64,000 bases of DNA from Rhizobium hidalgonense (GTDB taxonomy: Bacteria > Pseudomonadota > Alphaproteobacteria > Rhizobiales > Rhizobiaceae), in contig NZ_LODW01000046.1 in NCBI RefSeq assembly GCF_002914525.1, forward strand, positions 1-64,000, in the 5' to 3' direction. The number at the start of each line of letters is the position of its first letter. Positions within the stretch are counted from its first letter, which is position 1. The notes beneath the pieces are model-generated. The model was not told where the DNA came from. It was given only the letters and a program-made list of their open reading frames with translations, and ran no database searches. Positions 26,210-34,878 of this stretch are shown piece by piece. The translations under genes were made by a program, and so were the position numbers.

Positions 26210-26640
26210 ATCTGAAATGATGGATTTTCTCCGGTTTGCACCTGGAAGCTACCCCATAGCGTCGCGCTTCTCGTATCCAGATAGATCATCAGCCGCGCCA
26301 TATGATCCCGACGAGTTTCTTCACGGCGTGCATAGAGGGCAAATTCGTCTGGAGCGGCGCCGATCTGATCAGCAACATACTTCAGCATGGCGCGAGGCGG
26401 AGTTTCTTCTGCTCCAAGCACTCGACCCGGGTATCGCATTAGACATAGCTGTATGGCAAAGCCGAGCCGATTGTGAATTACGTCTCGGCAGTTCGATCTC
26501 CAGGCGATCCGCCAATGATCCTCGTCCACGAGCTGATGGACCCTTGACGGCCGTTGTCTGAGGATCGGGCTGCGTCGCCGTATCGACGCGCGAACTTGAG
26601 CCTTGCCCGCAGACGGTCCGTAACTCATCTCGAACGTGAA
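26210..26640 (-). pseudogene. Tn3-family transposase N-terminal (DUF4158) remnant
   Basis: On the minus strand the frame reads VHQLVDEDHWRIAWRSNCRD, then NRLGFAIQLCLMRYPGRVLG, MLKYVADQIGAAPDEFALYA and RRDHMARLMIYLD. This is the DUF4158 domain that begins Tn3-family transposases. The start region appears frameshifted, and the catalytic DDE domain is missing beyond 26210. It marks an old transposon insertion or excision next to the nitrile hydratase cluster. Confidence 0.65.
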
Positions 26641-26727
26641 AAAGAGCGCGCGAGATGCTCTGCGGGCACTATCGCGCTGGGATGACGTGCCGTGGCTGAC
26701 GCAAGACGGTCGACGGAACGCGGACAT

Positions 26728-27077
26728 AGGTTGCGGCCCTAATGTCTGTGTTCACCGAGATGGAACTGCCCATTCCAAGCCAAAACGGGATCTCATTAAA
26801 ATTGACTACAATAAAATCACGATATGCCTCCTTTTTAAGCATGCAGTTTATTTAAGCAGCAGTAGCGGTAAAATGCGAAATTTTGGCGGTTTCTGCTGTT
26901 ATTTTGGCCGGATATGCATGCCTCGGCCCTATTGCGCAATTGACCGGTTTTACCTGTAATGCAGGTCAAGCAAGCCTAGCGGCTCGCCAGTAATAGTACC
27001 TCTAGATCGAGAATTGGCTGAGATCAAACTCGCGTTAAGCGGGACGGCGAAGCTATGCAAACACGGAGCAAGCGGCA
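26728..27077. other. AT-rich leader upstream of the nitrile hydratase cluster
   Basis: No gene. The stretch 26790-26900 is notably AT-rich compared with its surroundings (many A/T runs), so it may contain the cluster promoter. Confidence 0.35.
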
Positions 27078-28052
27078 ATGTCGAAGTTGAGAACAACAAT
27101 CCTGACGGGGTTTTTGGGCGCGGGAAAAACTACCCTGCTGAACCGGATCTTGACTTTGGGAAGCGCCGAGCGTGTCGCCGTCATCGTCAATGAGTATGGG
27201 GAGGTCGGGATAGATGGACAGCTCGTCGTTCAGACCAAGGATGAAATCGTCGAACTCAACAATGGTTGCATTTGCTGCACGGTCCGTGACGATCTTATCG
27301 CCGCCATCCGCAGCCTGCTCGCATCTGGACGGCCAATCGACCGTTTCATAATCGAGACGTCAGGGCTCGCCGACCCCGCCCCGGTCATACAGTCGTTCAT
27401 CCTCGACGAGGTTCTATCGGCAAGGCTTGAGCTCGATGCGATTGTGACAGTCGTCGACGCGCGTCACATATCGCGCCAGCTCTCGCAGGAGGAGGCGGTC
27501 GAGCAGATTAGTTTCGCCGACGTCCTCTTGCTCAACAAGATCGATCTTGAAGACGAATACCGTTTGATCGAAATCGAACAGGACCTGTCAAGACGCAACC
27601 CGTTGGCCCGGATCATCCGCACAAGTTCCTGCAACGTGGAACTGGCCGACGTTCTGGGGATCGGCGCCTTCGATCTCAAGAACATTCTGGCGATCGATCC
27701 GAACATTCTGGACGAACATGACCACGAGCACGATCAGACGATCGGTTGCGTCGCCATCCGCGACTACGAGGCTCTCGACCCGGACGCCCTCAATCGTTGG
27801 CTCACCCAACTTGTCCAAGAGATCGGTACCGATCTTTTTCGCATGAAGGGCGTGTTGAACTTCGCAGGCGAGGCGAGGCGATACGTCTTCCATGGCGTCC
27901 ATATGACCCTGGAAGGACGCCCAGGCAAGGTGTGGCAGCCCTTCGAGACTCGCGTTAGCGACATGGTCCTTATCGGTCGCAATCTCGACGAAGGCGGCTT
28001 GCGCGAGGGCTTCAGAAGCTGCCTTGCCGAACCTCATGCGCTTGCTTCCTGA
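27078..28052 (+). CDS. CobW/Nha3-type GTPase metallochaperone
   Basis: The 324-residue COG0523 protein has the P-loop GFLGAGKTTLLNRILT, the metal-binding NGCICCTVRDDL (C-x-CC), the switch Asp in ETSGLADPAPV, and NKID for guanine recognition. A short His-rich stretch (DEHDHEHDQ) lies before the C-terminal CobW_C domain. Such GTPases deliver or insert metal; in nitrile hydratase clusters they help load the active-site metal. It is the first gene of the cluster and very likely acts on the cobalt-type nitrile hydratase encoded downstream. Confidence 0.9.
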   Translation: MSKLRTTILTGFLGAGKTTLLNRILTLGSAERVAVIVNEYGEVGIDGQLVVQTKDEIVELNNGCICCTVRDDLIAAIRSLLASGRPIDRFIIETSGLADPAPVIQSFILDEVLSARLELDAIVTVVDARHISRQLSQEEAVEQISFADVLLLNKIDLEDEYRLIEIEQDLSRRNPLARIIRTSSCNVELADVLGIGAFDLKNILAIDPNILDEHDHEHDQTIGCVAIRDYEALDPDALNRWLTQLVQEIGTDLFRMKGVLNFAGEARRYVFHGVHMTLEGRPGKVWQPFETRVSDMVLIGRNLDEGGLREGFRSCLAEPHALAS

Positions 28053-28097
28053 CCCCTTCATTCCGGAAATGCCACCTGTCCCTCAAGGAGAACAACC

Positions 28098-28598
28098 ATG
28101 CCCCCTCTCGTTGCCGCAATGATCAGCCTTGGCGTCCTGGGCGCGATCGACACCTACATTACTGCAACCGTATTTCCCGTTCCCGTCTGGGTGACGTTCA
28201 TCGCCTGGGCTTCCTTCTTCGCTTGCGGCGGTGGCCAGCGCGGACTGATCAAAAGCATTGTTTCGAACGGGACGGGCATCATCATCGCCACGATCACGCT
28301 CCTGATCATCCAGTTCGGACCAGCCTATCCAATCTTCGCTTCCGTCCTCGTCGGCCTCGGCACGTCGGCAATGGTACTTGCTTCCTCCATTCCGATACTG
28401 AGCTTCACACCAGCAATCGTCTTTGGCTTCGCCTCCTTTGTTGGCACGACGGCTGCCACCAACACCACCGTTGTGGCCTCCGGCATCAATCATCCAACAC
28501 TCGTCGCGATGGCCGCCATGCTGCTGGGGGGCGTCTTCGGGTTGCTCTCCGAAATGGGCACCAATCTCCTGGCGGCCAAGAAGCCGGTCACCGCCTAA
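28098..28598 (+). CDS. DUF1097 membrane protein
   Basis: The 166-residue protein has AAGGAG seven bases before ATG and about five hydrophobic segments (VAAMISLGVLGAIDTYITAT, WVTFIAWASFFACGGG, GIIIATITLLIIQFGP, and two near the C-terminus). This matches the DUF1097 family of small inner-membrane proteins, which often accompany transport or urea/amide utilisation genes. Placed between the GTPase and nitrile hydratase genes with 45- and 26-base gaps, it is co-transcribed and might transport a nitrile, an amide or the metal. That role is inferred only from context. Confidence 0.75.
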   Translation: MPPLVAAMISLGVLGAIDTYITATVFPVPVWVTFIAWASFFACGGGQRGLIKSIVSNGTGIIIATITLLIIQFGPAYPIFASVLVGLGTSAMVLASSIPILSFTPAIVFGFASFVGTTAATNTTVVASGINHPTLVAMAAMLLGGVFGLLSEMGTNLLAAKKPVTA

Positions 28599-28624
28599 TT
28601 CCGTAACGCAGAAAGGACAACGTT

Positions 28625-29356
28625 ATGAAACTGCAACACTATCTGGGCGGACTGGAGGGTCTAGGCCCTGTGAGTACCGAGACTCGCGTTTTCGTCGAGA
28701 CCTGGGAAACCCGCATCTTCGGCATCCATACCGCGATGATGGCGCTTTCCTCACAACTGTCACTTCCCCCGACACCGTCCAATTTCACGACTGTTTGGAC
28801 ATGGGCGGACCTTCGAAAGGGTGCCGAATCCCTGAACCCGTTCGATTATTTCAAATTCCGCTATTACGAAAAATGGCTCGGCGGCATTTCCGGCTACTTC
28901 ATCGACAAAGGATATATCACCGCGGAAGAACTCGACGCGTTGACGGAAGAATATTATCGCAATCCGTCGAAGTCCCTCCCGGCCGTCGGCGACGCAGCCA
29001 TTGACAACCGGGTGGTGCAATATCTCGTCGAAGGCGACAGCCCGAAGCGCGACACCAATGTGTCTTTTGATTTCGCAGTCGGCGACTTGGTTTCAATCAA
29101 GGACGTACCCTCCATCGAGCACAGTAGACTACCGGGCTTTCTCCGCAACAAGAGCGGTACCGTCGAGACGGTCTATGACGGAGCCTACGTCTACCTTTGC
29201 GATACGGGGACAGACGGGATCGGCGCTGCAATGCCCGTCTACTGCATTCGGTTCGAACCGGCAGACCTCTGGCCCGGCAACACTGAGAAAAACTTCAGTC
29301 TCTATGCCGATCTGTATTCGCACTACGTCGAAACGCCTGCGGCAGCATCTGCCTAA
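28625..29356 (+). CDS. nthB: Nitrile hydratase subunit beta
   Basis: The 243-residue subunit begins MKLQHYLGGLEGLGPVSTET with the classic LGG-x-EGLGP start. It has the helical N-terminal domain (FETWETRIFGIHTAMMAL-like) and the SH3-like C-terminal barrel (FAVGDLVSIKD, FLRNKSGTVETVYDGAYVYL), ending CIRFEPADLWPG. Beta is placed before alpha, the usual order in cobalt-type enzymes. It forms the heterodimer interface around the metal held by alpha. Confidence 0.93.
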   Translation: MKLQHYLGGLEGLGPVSTETRVFVETWETRIFGIHTAMMALSSQLSLPPTPSNFTTVWTWADLRKGAESLNPFDYFKFRYYEKWLGGISGYFIDKGYITAEELDALTEEYYRNPSKSLPAVGDAAIDNRVVQYLVEGDSPKRDTNVSFDFAVGDLVSIKDVPSIEHSRLPGFLRNKSGTVETVYDGAYVYLCDTGTDGIGAAMPVYCIRFEPADLWPGNTEKNFSLYADLYSHYVETPAAASA

Positions 29357-29396
29357 CAGGCGGCTTGGCCCGCCATCCAATAGGAGCACACATCAC

Positions 29397-30014
29397 ATGA
29401 TCGACCGCTTTCAATATCGCGAGGATCGCGAAGCCTACAGCGCCGCACGGGTCAAGGCTCTCGAAGCCTTGCTGATCAAAAAGGGCATTATCACGGACAA
29501 GACCGTCGACACGGTCCTCGACTTCTTCGAAACGAAGATGGGCCCCTTCAACGGCGCAAAGATCGTCGCTCGAGCCTGGGTTGACCCGTCCTTCAAGGAT
29601 CGGCTCGTGACAGACACGCCGGCGGCGATCGCCGAACTCAATCTGCCCGAGGGCATGGCAGGCGCCGAGGGCGAGCATATGCGTGCCGTCGCGAACTCGC
29701 CGGATGTGCACAACCTTATCATATGCACACTTTGCTCCTGCTATCCCTGGCCGGTCCTGGGGCTGCCTCCCTACTGGTACAAGGATCCCACCTTTCGCAG
29801 CCGCGCCGCCCGAGAACCACGCGCTGTTCTGGGCGAGTTCGGACTCAAGGTCCCCGAAACCATCGAAATCAAAGTGTGGGATTCCAGTGCGCAGATCCGC
29901 TGGTTCGTCGTTCCTGAACGTCCGGTTGGCACAGAAGGAATGACGGAAGCGGAACTCGAGGCGCTCGTCACTCCCGAGGCAATGATGGGCGTCGCCATCG
30001 CCAAGGCCGCGTGA
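29397..30014 (+). CDS. nthA: Nitrile hydratase subunit alpha, cobalt type
   Basis: The ATG at 29397 opens MIDRFQYREDREAYSAARVK, an alpha-subunit start. The metal site is LIICTLCSCYPWPVLGLPPY: the C-T-L-C-S-C motif, with Thr in the second position, is the signature of Co(III) nitrile hydratases (iron enzymes have Ser there). The two outer Cys residues would be oxidised to sulfinic/sulfenic acids. The conserved RAAREPRAVLGEFG also fits. The 205-residue enzyme hydrates nitriles to amides in the cytoplasm. No amidase gene is visible in this window. Confidence 0.94.
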   Translation: MIDRFQYREDREAYSAARVKALEALLIKKGIITDKTVDTVLDFFETKMGPFNGAKIVARAWVDPSFKDRLVTDTPAAIAELNLPEGMAGAEGEHMRAVANSPDVHNLIICTLCSCYPWPVLGLPPYWYKDPTFRSRAAREPRAVLGEFGLKVPETIEIKVWDSSAQIRWFVVPERPVGTEGMTEAELEALVTPEAMMGVAIAKAA

Positions 30015-30025
30015 GGCCGTCGACG

Positions 30026-30352
30026 ATGCTAACCCAGTTCGAACACTTCGCAATCACTGAGATGATGGGGAAGACCGATAGTCCTCCTCGCGCCAACGGG
30101 TCTCTCTGCTTCGGTTCGCAGTGGGAGCGGTCCTCGTTCGGAATAGCCCTGGCGCTCGCCAAGAACGGCGTCTTCGAATGGGATGAATTTCGCGACGAAC
30201 TGATCTCGACGATCAAGGCCTGGGAGGATGCCCATCCTGTCGATCGCTCGACATGGAACTACTACGACCAGTTCCTGGCGGCGCTCGAGAAGGCAGTCGT
30301 CAAGGCTGGCATCATCGATCCCGAAGAGATCCGGGCCGTGCTCGCGGCCTGA
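30026..30352 (+). CDS. Nitrile hydratase accessory protein (P14K/activator-like)
   Basis: The 108-residue protein resembles the N-terminal half of the beta subunit (FGSQWERSSFGIALALAKNG, VFEWDEFRDELISTIKAWED, YDQFLAALEKAVVKAGII). Such proteins are needed for cobalt insertion by subunit swapping in Co-type enzymes. The ATG at 30026 is chosen; a GTG at 30011 overlapping the alpha stop is possible. The tight spacing to alpha shows an operon. Confidence 0.85.
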   Translation: MLTQFEHFAITEMMGKTDSPPRANGSLCFGSQWERSSFGIALALAKNGVFEWDEFRDELISTIKAWEDAHPVDRSTWNYYDQFLAALEKAVVKAGIIDPEEIRAVLAA

Positions 30353-30412
30353 TCAAAAACAGCAACAGATACTTCGCAAAGGGCACCCCGCCCGTCTCGA
30401 AAGGTACGAAAA

Positions 30413-30601
30413 ATGTCAGTATCCGTAACATCAACCATCTCGACCCCCGTCATAGCGAACTCCGCGGCCAGAATTCTTCAGGCGGCGATGGCCTTGTGCT
30501 TTGGCGCGATCATCGTCGGCTTCGTAGGTTTTTCCCATATCGAAATCGTCCACAACGCAGCGCATGACACCCGTCATGCCAATGCGTTTCCTTGCCACTG
30601 A
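30413..30601 (+). CDS. cbtB: CbtB cobalt transporter subunit
   Basis: The 62-residue protein has one transmembrane segment (LQAAMALCFGAIIVGFVGF) and a short C-terminal His-rich tail (HNAAHDTRHANAFPCH) that likely binds the metal. This is the CbtB pattern, usually paired with CbtA and controlled by cobalamin riboswitches elsewhere. Here it lies within a nitrile hydratase operon, so its cobalt probably serves the enzyme. It ends 11 bases before cbtA. Confidence 0.85.
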   Translation: MSVSVTSTISTPVIANSAARILQAAMALCFGAIIVGFVGFSHIEIVHNAAHDTRHANAFPCH

Positions 30602-30612
30602 GGGCCTCTGAA

Positions 30613-31338
30613 ATGTCTTTGTTTCGCTCCATCGTTTTCACCGCTGCCCTTACCGGCGTTATCGTTGGTGTGTCCATAAGCGCGGTTCAGTTTGCCGGCA
30701 CAAGCCAGTTGATCGCGAAGGCGGAGGTCTACGAAAAAGCGGGCGAAGTGGAGCCCGAGGCGGTCACCACGTCCCCCATGGTGGATGCCCACGTCCATGA
30801 CGCTGGTCACGATCACGAAGAAGGCGCCTGGAAACCCGCAGACGGGTTTGAACGAATGGCGTTCACGGTGGCCGCCAACATGCTGACCGCGATTGGATAT
30901 GCGCTGGTGCTTTGTGGCCTTATCGCGATGCGCGGAAAACCGGTAACGTGGCGCGAAGGCCTGCTTTGGGGATTGGCAGGGTTCGCATGCGTCATGATCG
31001 CTCCCATGCTGGGTCTGCCGCCGGAGCTGCCAGGGACACCCTCGGCTCCGCTTGGTGACCGGCAACTCTGGTGGATCGGAACCGCACTTGCAACTGCTGC
31101 AGGTATCGGATTGATTTCATTCAAGCGTGAGCCATGGGCGGCCCTGGTTGCCATCGCGCTGATCGCCGCGCCTCATCTGATGGGCGCGCCTGCGGCCCCG
31201 GAAGGAATGCACGCGCTGGCACCGGAAGCTCTTGAGCATCAATTCGTTGCCGCGGCGGTCATGACCAGCCTCTTGTTCTGGGCGCTCTTGGGCTCGTTGA
31301 GCGGGACACTCTTCAACCGCTTCGAACGCACGACGTGA
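30613..31338 (+). CDS. cbtA: CbtA cobalt transporter
   Basis: The 241-residue protein starts MSLFRSIVFTAALTGVIVGV and has about five or six hydrophobic segments. A His/Asp-rich loop (DAHVHDAGHDHEEG, residues about 60-73) could bind cobalt. The remaining segments, for example ERMAFTVAANMLTAIGYAL and FVAAAVMTSLLFWALLGSL, match CbtA. With CbtB it forms a presumed secondary cobalt importer in the inner membrane. The ATG at 30613 is chosen over an upstream in-frame ATG at 30592 that would overlap cbtB. Confidence 0.88.
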   Translation: MSLFRSIVFTAALTGVIVGVSISAVQFAGTSQLIAKAEVYEKAGEVEPEAVTTSPMVDAHVHDAGHDHEEGAWKPADGFERMAFTVAANMLTAIGYALVLCGLIAMRGKPVTWREGLLWGLAGFACVMIAPMLGLPPELPGTPSAPLGDRQLWWIGTALATAAGIGLISFKREPWAALVAIALIAAPHLMGAPAAPEGMHALAPEALEHQFVAAAVMTSLLFWALLGSLSGTLFNRFERTT

Positions 31339-31351
31339 GCAACGAAACGAT

Positions 31352-31657
31352 ATGATCTGGAGGGACGACCTCGATGCTCTGCAGTTTGCCGCCGGAAATG
31401 GTGGCAATTGCATCGTGCATCGCCGAGCATTCCGCGCAATGTTGCTCAAACCCCCAAAGCGGCACGACTGCATCGAGTTCTACGAACAGAACAGCGACGC
31501 GTTTGAGGCGGCAGCCAAGGCGAAGATCGACAATGGAGATGTGCATGAGGGATTTAACTTCCACCTCAACAGCAGGCAAATCCGAAACAGCCTGACGCGC
31601 GAGGACTGGCAGCGATCTTGCATGACCAATTTGGCGAATGACAAACCAGGAGACTAA
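31352..31657 (+). CDS. Small protein of unknown function in the nitrile hydratase cluster
   Basis: The 101-residue product lies 13 bases after cbtA and 6 bases before the AraC-type gene, so it belongs to the operon. It is soluble, with MIWRDDLDALQFAAGNGGNC, a CIVHRRAFRAML helix, and a C-terminal FHLNSRQIRNSLTREDW. Two Cys and several His are present but no known metal motif is visible. I do not recognise a family. A role in nitrile hydratase maturation or regulation would be inferred only from position. Confidence 0.6.
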   Translation: MIWRDDLDALQFAAGNGGNCIVHRRAFRAMLLKPPKRHDCIEFYEQNSDAFEAAAKAKIDNGDVHEGFNFHLNSRQIRNSLTREDWQRSCMTNLANDKPGD

Positions 31658-31663
31658 AGTCCT

Positions 31664-32740
31664 ATGCGAATCGTCATCCTCGCGCCACCCGGCGTGCAGT
31701 CCCTCGACATCGTTGGTCCCGCCGAGGTCTTCTGGGAGGCGGCAAGACGATTGGGCGACATGGACGCCTACGATATCCAAATCATGTCAACTGGCGCCCC
31801 TTCCGTGGCGGGAACGGGCCAGTTGCGGTTCATGGCCGATCGGACAATCTTCGATGAGGACGAGGATATCGACACCCTACTCGTAGCAGGCGACCCGGCC
31901 TTCTTCGAAATCGACCCAGCCGTCATCGCCTGGCTCCAGCGTCGAGTACCGACGGCCAGACGGTTCGGATCGATCTGCACTGGAGTGTTCCTGCTCGCCG
32001 CCGCCGGTCTTCTCGACGGAAAAAGGGTCACCACGCATTGGGAATGCGCCGCGAAGTTCAGCGACGAATATCCCAATATCGATCTGGATGCCGACGCCAT
32101 CTACGTGCGCGACGGGTCTCTGATAACGGCTGCCGGCGTCACGGCAGGTATCGATCTCGCATTGTCGCTCGTCGAGGAAGACCATGGCAAGGACACCGCA
32201 ATGATCGTTGCGCGCTACATGGTCATGTTCATGAAGAGACCTGGCGGACAGTCGCAGTTCAGTGCGTATCTCGTCGGCCAGATGTCGGAGACGACCCTGA
32301 TCCAGAAGGCCCAGGAGTACGTTTTGTCGAATTTGAACCGCGACCTCGACGTCGAGAGTCTTGCCCACGAGGTCGGCATGAGCACCCGGAACTTCGCTCG
32401 GGTCTTCCGTAAGGAGCTCGGCTTCACGCCGGCGGAATTCGTTGCAGCCGCCCGCACGGACGCCGCAAGACGACTGCTGCAGGACACCACGCAGCCGCTC
32501 TTGAGGATCGCTACCACTTGCGGCTTCGCGGACGTGAATGCTATGCGCCGGGTCTTCGCCAAAACCATCGGCGTAAGTCCGAATGACTATAGGAGCCGTT
32601 TCCAGACATCGTCTAAACCATCGCAAACCATGCCTATTTGCGATGCTAAAGTGCACCCGCGGAGGGCTCTCGCGATGGAGATAGCGTTAGCTACCTCCCA
32701 TCCGGGCGCGGTCAGCGGGCGAGGAGCGCGAGCGGTTTGA
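31664..32740 (+). CDS. GlxA-family AraC-type transcriptional regulator
   Basis: The 358-residue protein has an N-terminal DJ-1/PfpI-like domain (residues 1-175: MRIVILAPPGVQSLDIVGPA, TLLVAGDPAFFEIDP, RFGSICTGVFLLAAAGLLDG with the nucleophile-elbow Cys) and a C-terminal AraC helix-turn-helix pair (about 220-315: LDVESLAHEVGMSTRNFARV, RIATTCGFADVNAMRRVFAK). GlxA-type proteins sense small nitrogen compounds. It follows the unknown small gene by 6 bases, so it is likely the regulator of the nitrile hydratase operon. Confidence 0.88.
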   Translation: MRIVILAPPGVQSLDIVGPAEVFWEAARRLGDMDAYDIQIMSTGAPSVAGTGQLRFMADRTIFDEDEDIDTLLVAGDPAFFEIDPAVIAWLQRRVPTARRFGSICTGVFLLAAAGLLDGKRVTTHWECAAKFSDEYPNIDLDADAIYVRDGSLITAAGVTAGIDLALSLVEEDHGKDTAMIVARYMVMFMKRPGGQSQFSAYLVGQMSETTLIQKAQEYVLSNLNRDLDVESLAHEVGMSTRNFARVFRKELGFTPAEFVAAARTDAARRLLQDTTQPLLRIATTCGFADVNAMRRVFAKTIGVSPNDYRSRFQTSSKPSQTMPICDAKVHPRRALAMEIALATSHPGAVSGRGARAV

Positions 32741-33402
32741 GTTCGAGTCTGTGGTATTGAATTTCTTCACACGCCAACCGACCCAGACAGCACAATATAG
32801 CGCCCCGTACCCACGTTGGAAAGGTTTGGTTCGTACACGCGGGCGTACGCGATTATCATCACTTCCACCCGCGACAATGGGACTGTACGAATTCAGAAAG
32901 GCTGCAGCGTCGAAGCGCTTCCAGCTCACGAGCCGGTCGAGATCAAGGACCCTGAAGCGCGTGCGCAACGTCAAGCCGCTCCGGTCGAAGCTCACGCGCT
33001 CGACGTCGGGGTCGGCGGTCTCGACATGTGGACGAAGCAGCTCTTCGGCCTAGCGTCCTTTGTGCCCCGGGGGCGGACAGCTTTGCCTTCCGGCCGGCAA
33101 GCCGATTTTACCGGCCGATCAAAAGTTCCATAAATACCTTTTGCGCCACTGAAACTGAAATAGCGGGTAAACGGGTCTGGCACTGCGAGGGTTTTTGAGG
33201 CGTCCGGCTTGTTGCCGTTGTTGTTCAAGTTCTGGGCGAAGAAGATCGCATAATGGTTCGACTGGAAGTGGTTGTGTGCCGACTCTAAAATTGCAGAGTT
33301 TAGCCGTACCGTGAATTAAAATCAGCCGGACGTCTACTTTAAATTAGCCGAGAGCTGATAGCCGATGACAGATTCGCCATCGCCGAAAAAGCTGGTTGAA
33401 CG
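32741..33402. other. Gene-free segment containing repeat copy 3
   Basis: No gene is supported between the AraC-type regulator and the GNAT fragment. The repeat copy (33130-33285) is the only distinct element. Confidence 0.4.
33130..33285 (+). repeat. Dispersed noncoding repeat, copy 3
   Basis: This copy has GCCACTGAAACTGAAATAGC, CTGGCAC, TTGTTGCCG, TTCTGGGCGAAGAAGATCGC and ATAATGGTTCGACTGG, then TGCCGAC. The left part aligns with the copy near 8255-8395 and the right part with the copy near 4070-4150. It lies among decayed genes. Confidence 0.6.
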
Positions 33403-33609
33403 GGCCAGCTCCTGGCCACCGCAGCGCTCCGCTGCCTGCGACTTGCAGGAGAGGGCGGGGGACTTCTACTGATCATCGATGCCAAAGGCGAGCGCGCCGC
33501 CAACTGGTACGCTTCCTATGGCGCCGAGCCGCTGAAGGACAAGCCGCTAACTCTCGTGATGCCGCTCATCACCTTGGCGGCCGACTTGCGTGCCAAAGGT
33601 CTCCTCTGA
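33403..33609 (+). pseudogene. GNAT acetyltransferase C-terminal fragment (TacT-like)
   Basis: The frame from 33403 to the TGA at 33607-33609 reads GQLLATAALRCLRLAGEGGG, then DAKGERAANWYASYGAEPLK and PLITLAADLRAKGLL. This is the C-terminal half of a GNAT enzyme of the type often paired with DUF1778 antitoxins. A TGA just upstream (33397-33399) and the loss of the N-terminus show decay. Confidence 0.55.
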
Positions 33610-33882
33610 TCCCGTAAGCCGCGAAGACTCCTCATATTGGGAAAGCGATTTCTGAACGGATTGTGCCTCCGCGTTCAATGCGGCGATTGTGATCGTCAGC
33701 TCGGATTACCGAGAATCGATTTTTTGCCTCTCCGCCTCGGCCGCTGCGACGGTCACTGCGACATCGCCATGGCAGACCCCACTGGCATCGCACACCTGCT
33801 GTTCGAGAACTGAAAAGCGCTACCCGCCTCTCGGATACCAACCGCCATTGAAGGCTTCAACATCGTCCGCTCGTTTCAGTCG

Positions 33883-34635
33883 ATGATGCCCATGCGAAAC
33901 ATCTATCGGCCATCGCTATGCGTCGTGCTGGAAGGGGCGAAGGAACTGCAGTTCGGCGACGAGTATCTCAATTACCGCAACATGGAGTGCCTGGTCGTCA
34001 GTGTCGGCGTTCCTGCGACGGGAAGGATCGTGGAGGCAAGTGCCGCAACGCCCTATGTCGGCGTCATGATCGACTTCGACGTGGCAACCGTCCGCGAGGT
34101 TCTCGAACAGATGGAGACACCGCCAGCGCAGTCCGACACGACCGGTCCTTGCGCGTTTGTCGCAAAAGTGGATCAACCCCTAGCCGATTGCATACTCCGC
34201 CTAGTTCGACTGCTGGCAACGACAAAAGCGATACCGATCCTGGCGCCTTCGATCGTTCGCGAGATTTGCTATTGGCTGCTAAGCGGCCCACATGGCGGCG
34301 AGATTTGCAAACTTGCCTGCCCAGAAACAAACATTGAACGTTGGTAAGGGCCGTAGCCCTGTTGCACACAAACCGCGGAAACTCTGCGCGTCGAACAGTT
34401 GGCCCATGTTGCGCGGATGAGCCCGTCGTCGTTTCACCAGCATTTCAAGGCATTGACCTCGATGACGCCGCTTCAGTTCCAGAAGCAGCTACGCCTGCTG
34501 GAGGCGCGCCGTCTCATTGTCACGAAGGCCGCCAATGTTGCCGAAGCGGCCTACAAGTTGGATACGAGAGCGGGTCGCAGTTCAGCCGAGAGTATACGAG
34601 AACCTTTGGCGTTGCGCCCAAACAGGATGCTCTGA
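33883..34635 (+). pseudogene. AraC-family regulator (AraC_N type), frameshifted
   Basis: The first part (33883-34347) matches the AraC_N ligand domain (NIYRPSLCVVLEGAKELQFG, LSGPHGGEICKLA). The helix-turn-helix part appears in another frame ([35 protein letters not shown]), then degenerates again near 34570. There are at least two frameshifts, and the beginning before 33883 is also disturbed. The gene is inactive unless the shifts are sequence errors. Confidence 0.7.
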
Positions 34636-34878
34636 ACCAACAGCGCCTCCACAACGAATATGCCGGCCGCACCGTCCAGTCCGCGTAATCTCATCGGGAA
34701 GGTGCAAATGGGTCGAGGGTAGCCGTCGGGCTGCACGGGCTAAAAGAAGGGTCAGCCGGTTGATATTCCTTCAAGCGCATTGGAGGCAAGTGGTCGTAGC
34801 AACGCACGGCGCCTTGTCGCCATTTAACGGCAGATCCCCGGCGCAGGGCAGTGGTCGGCAATTCGTCCCGTTTAACGA

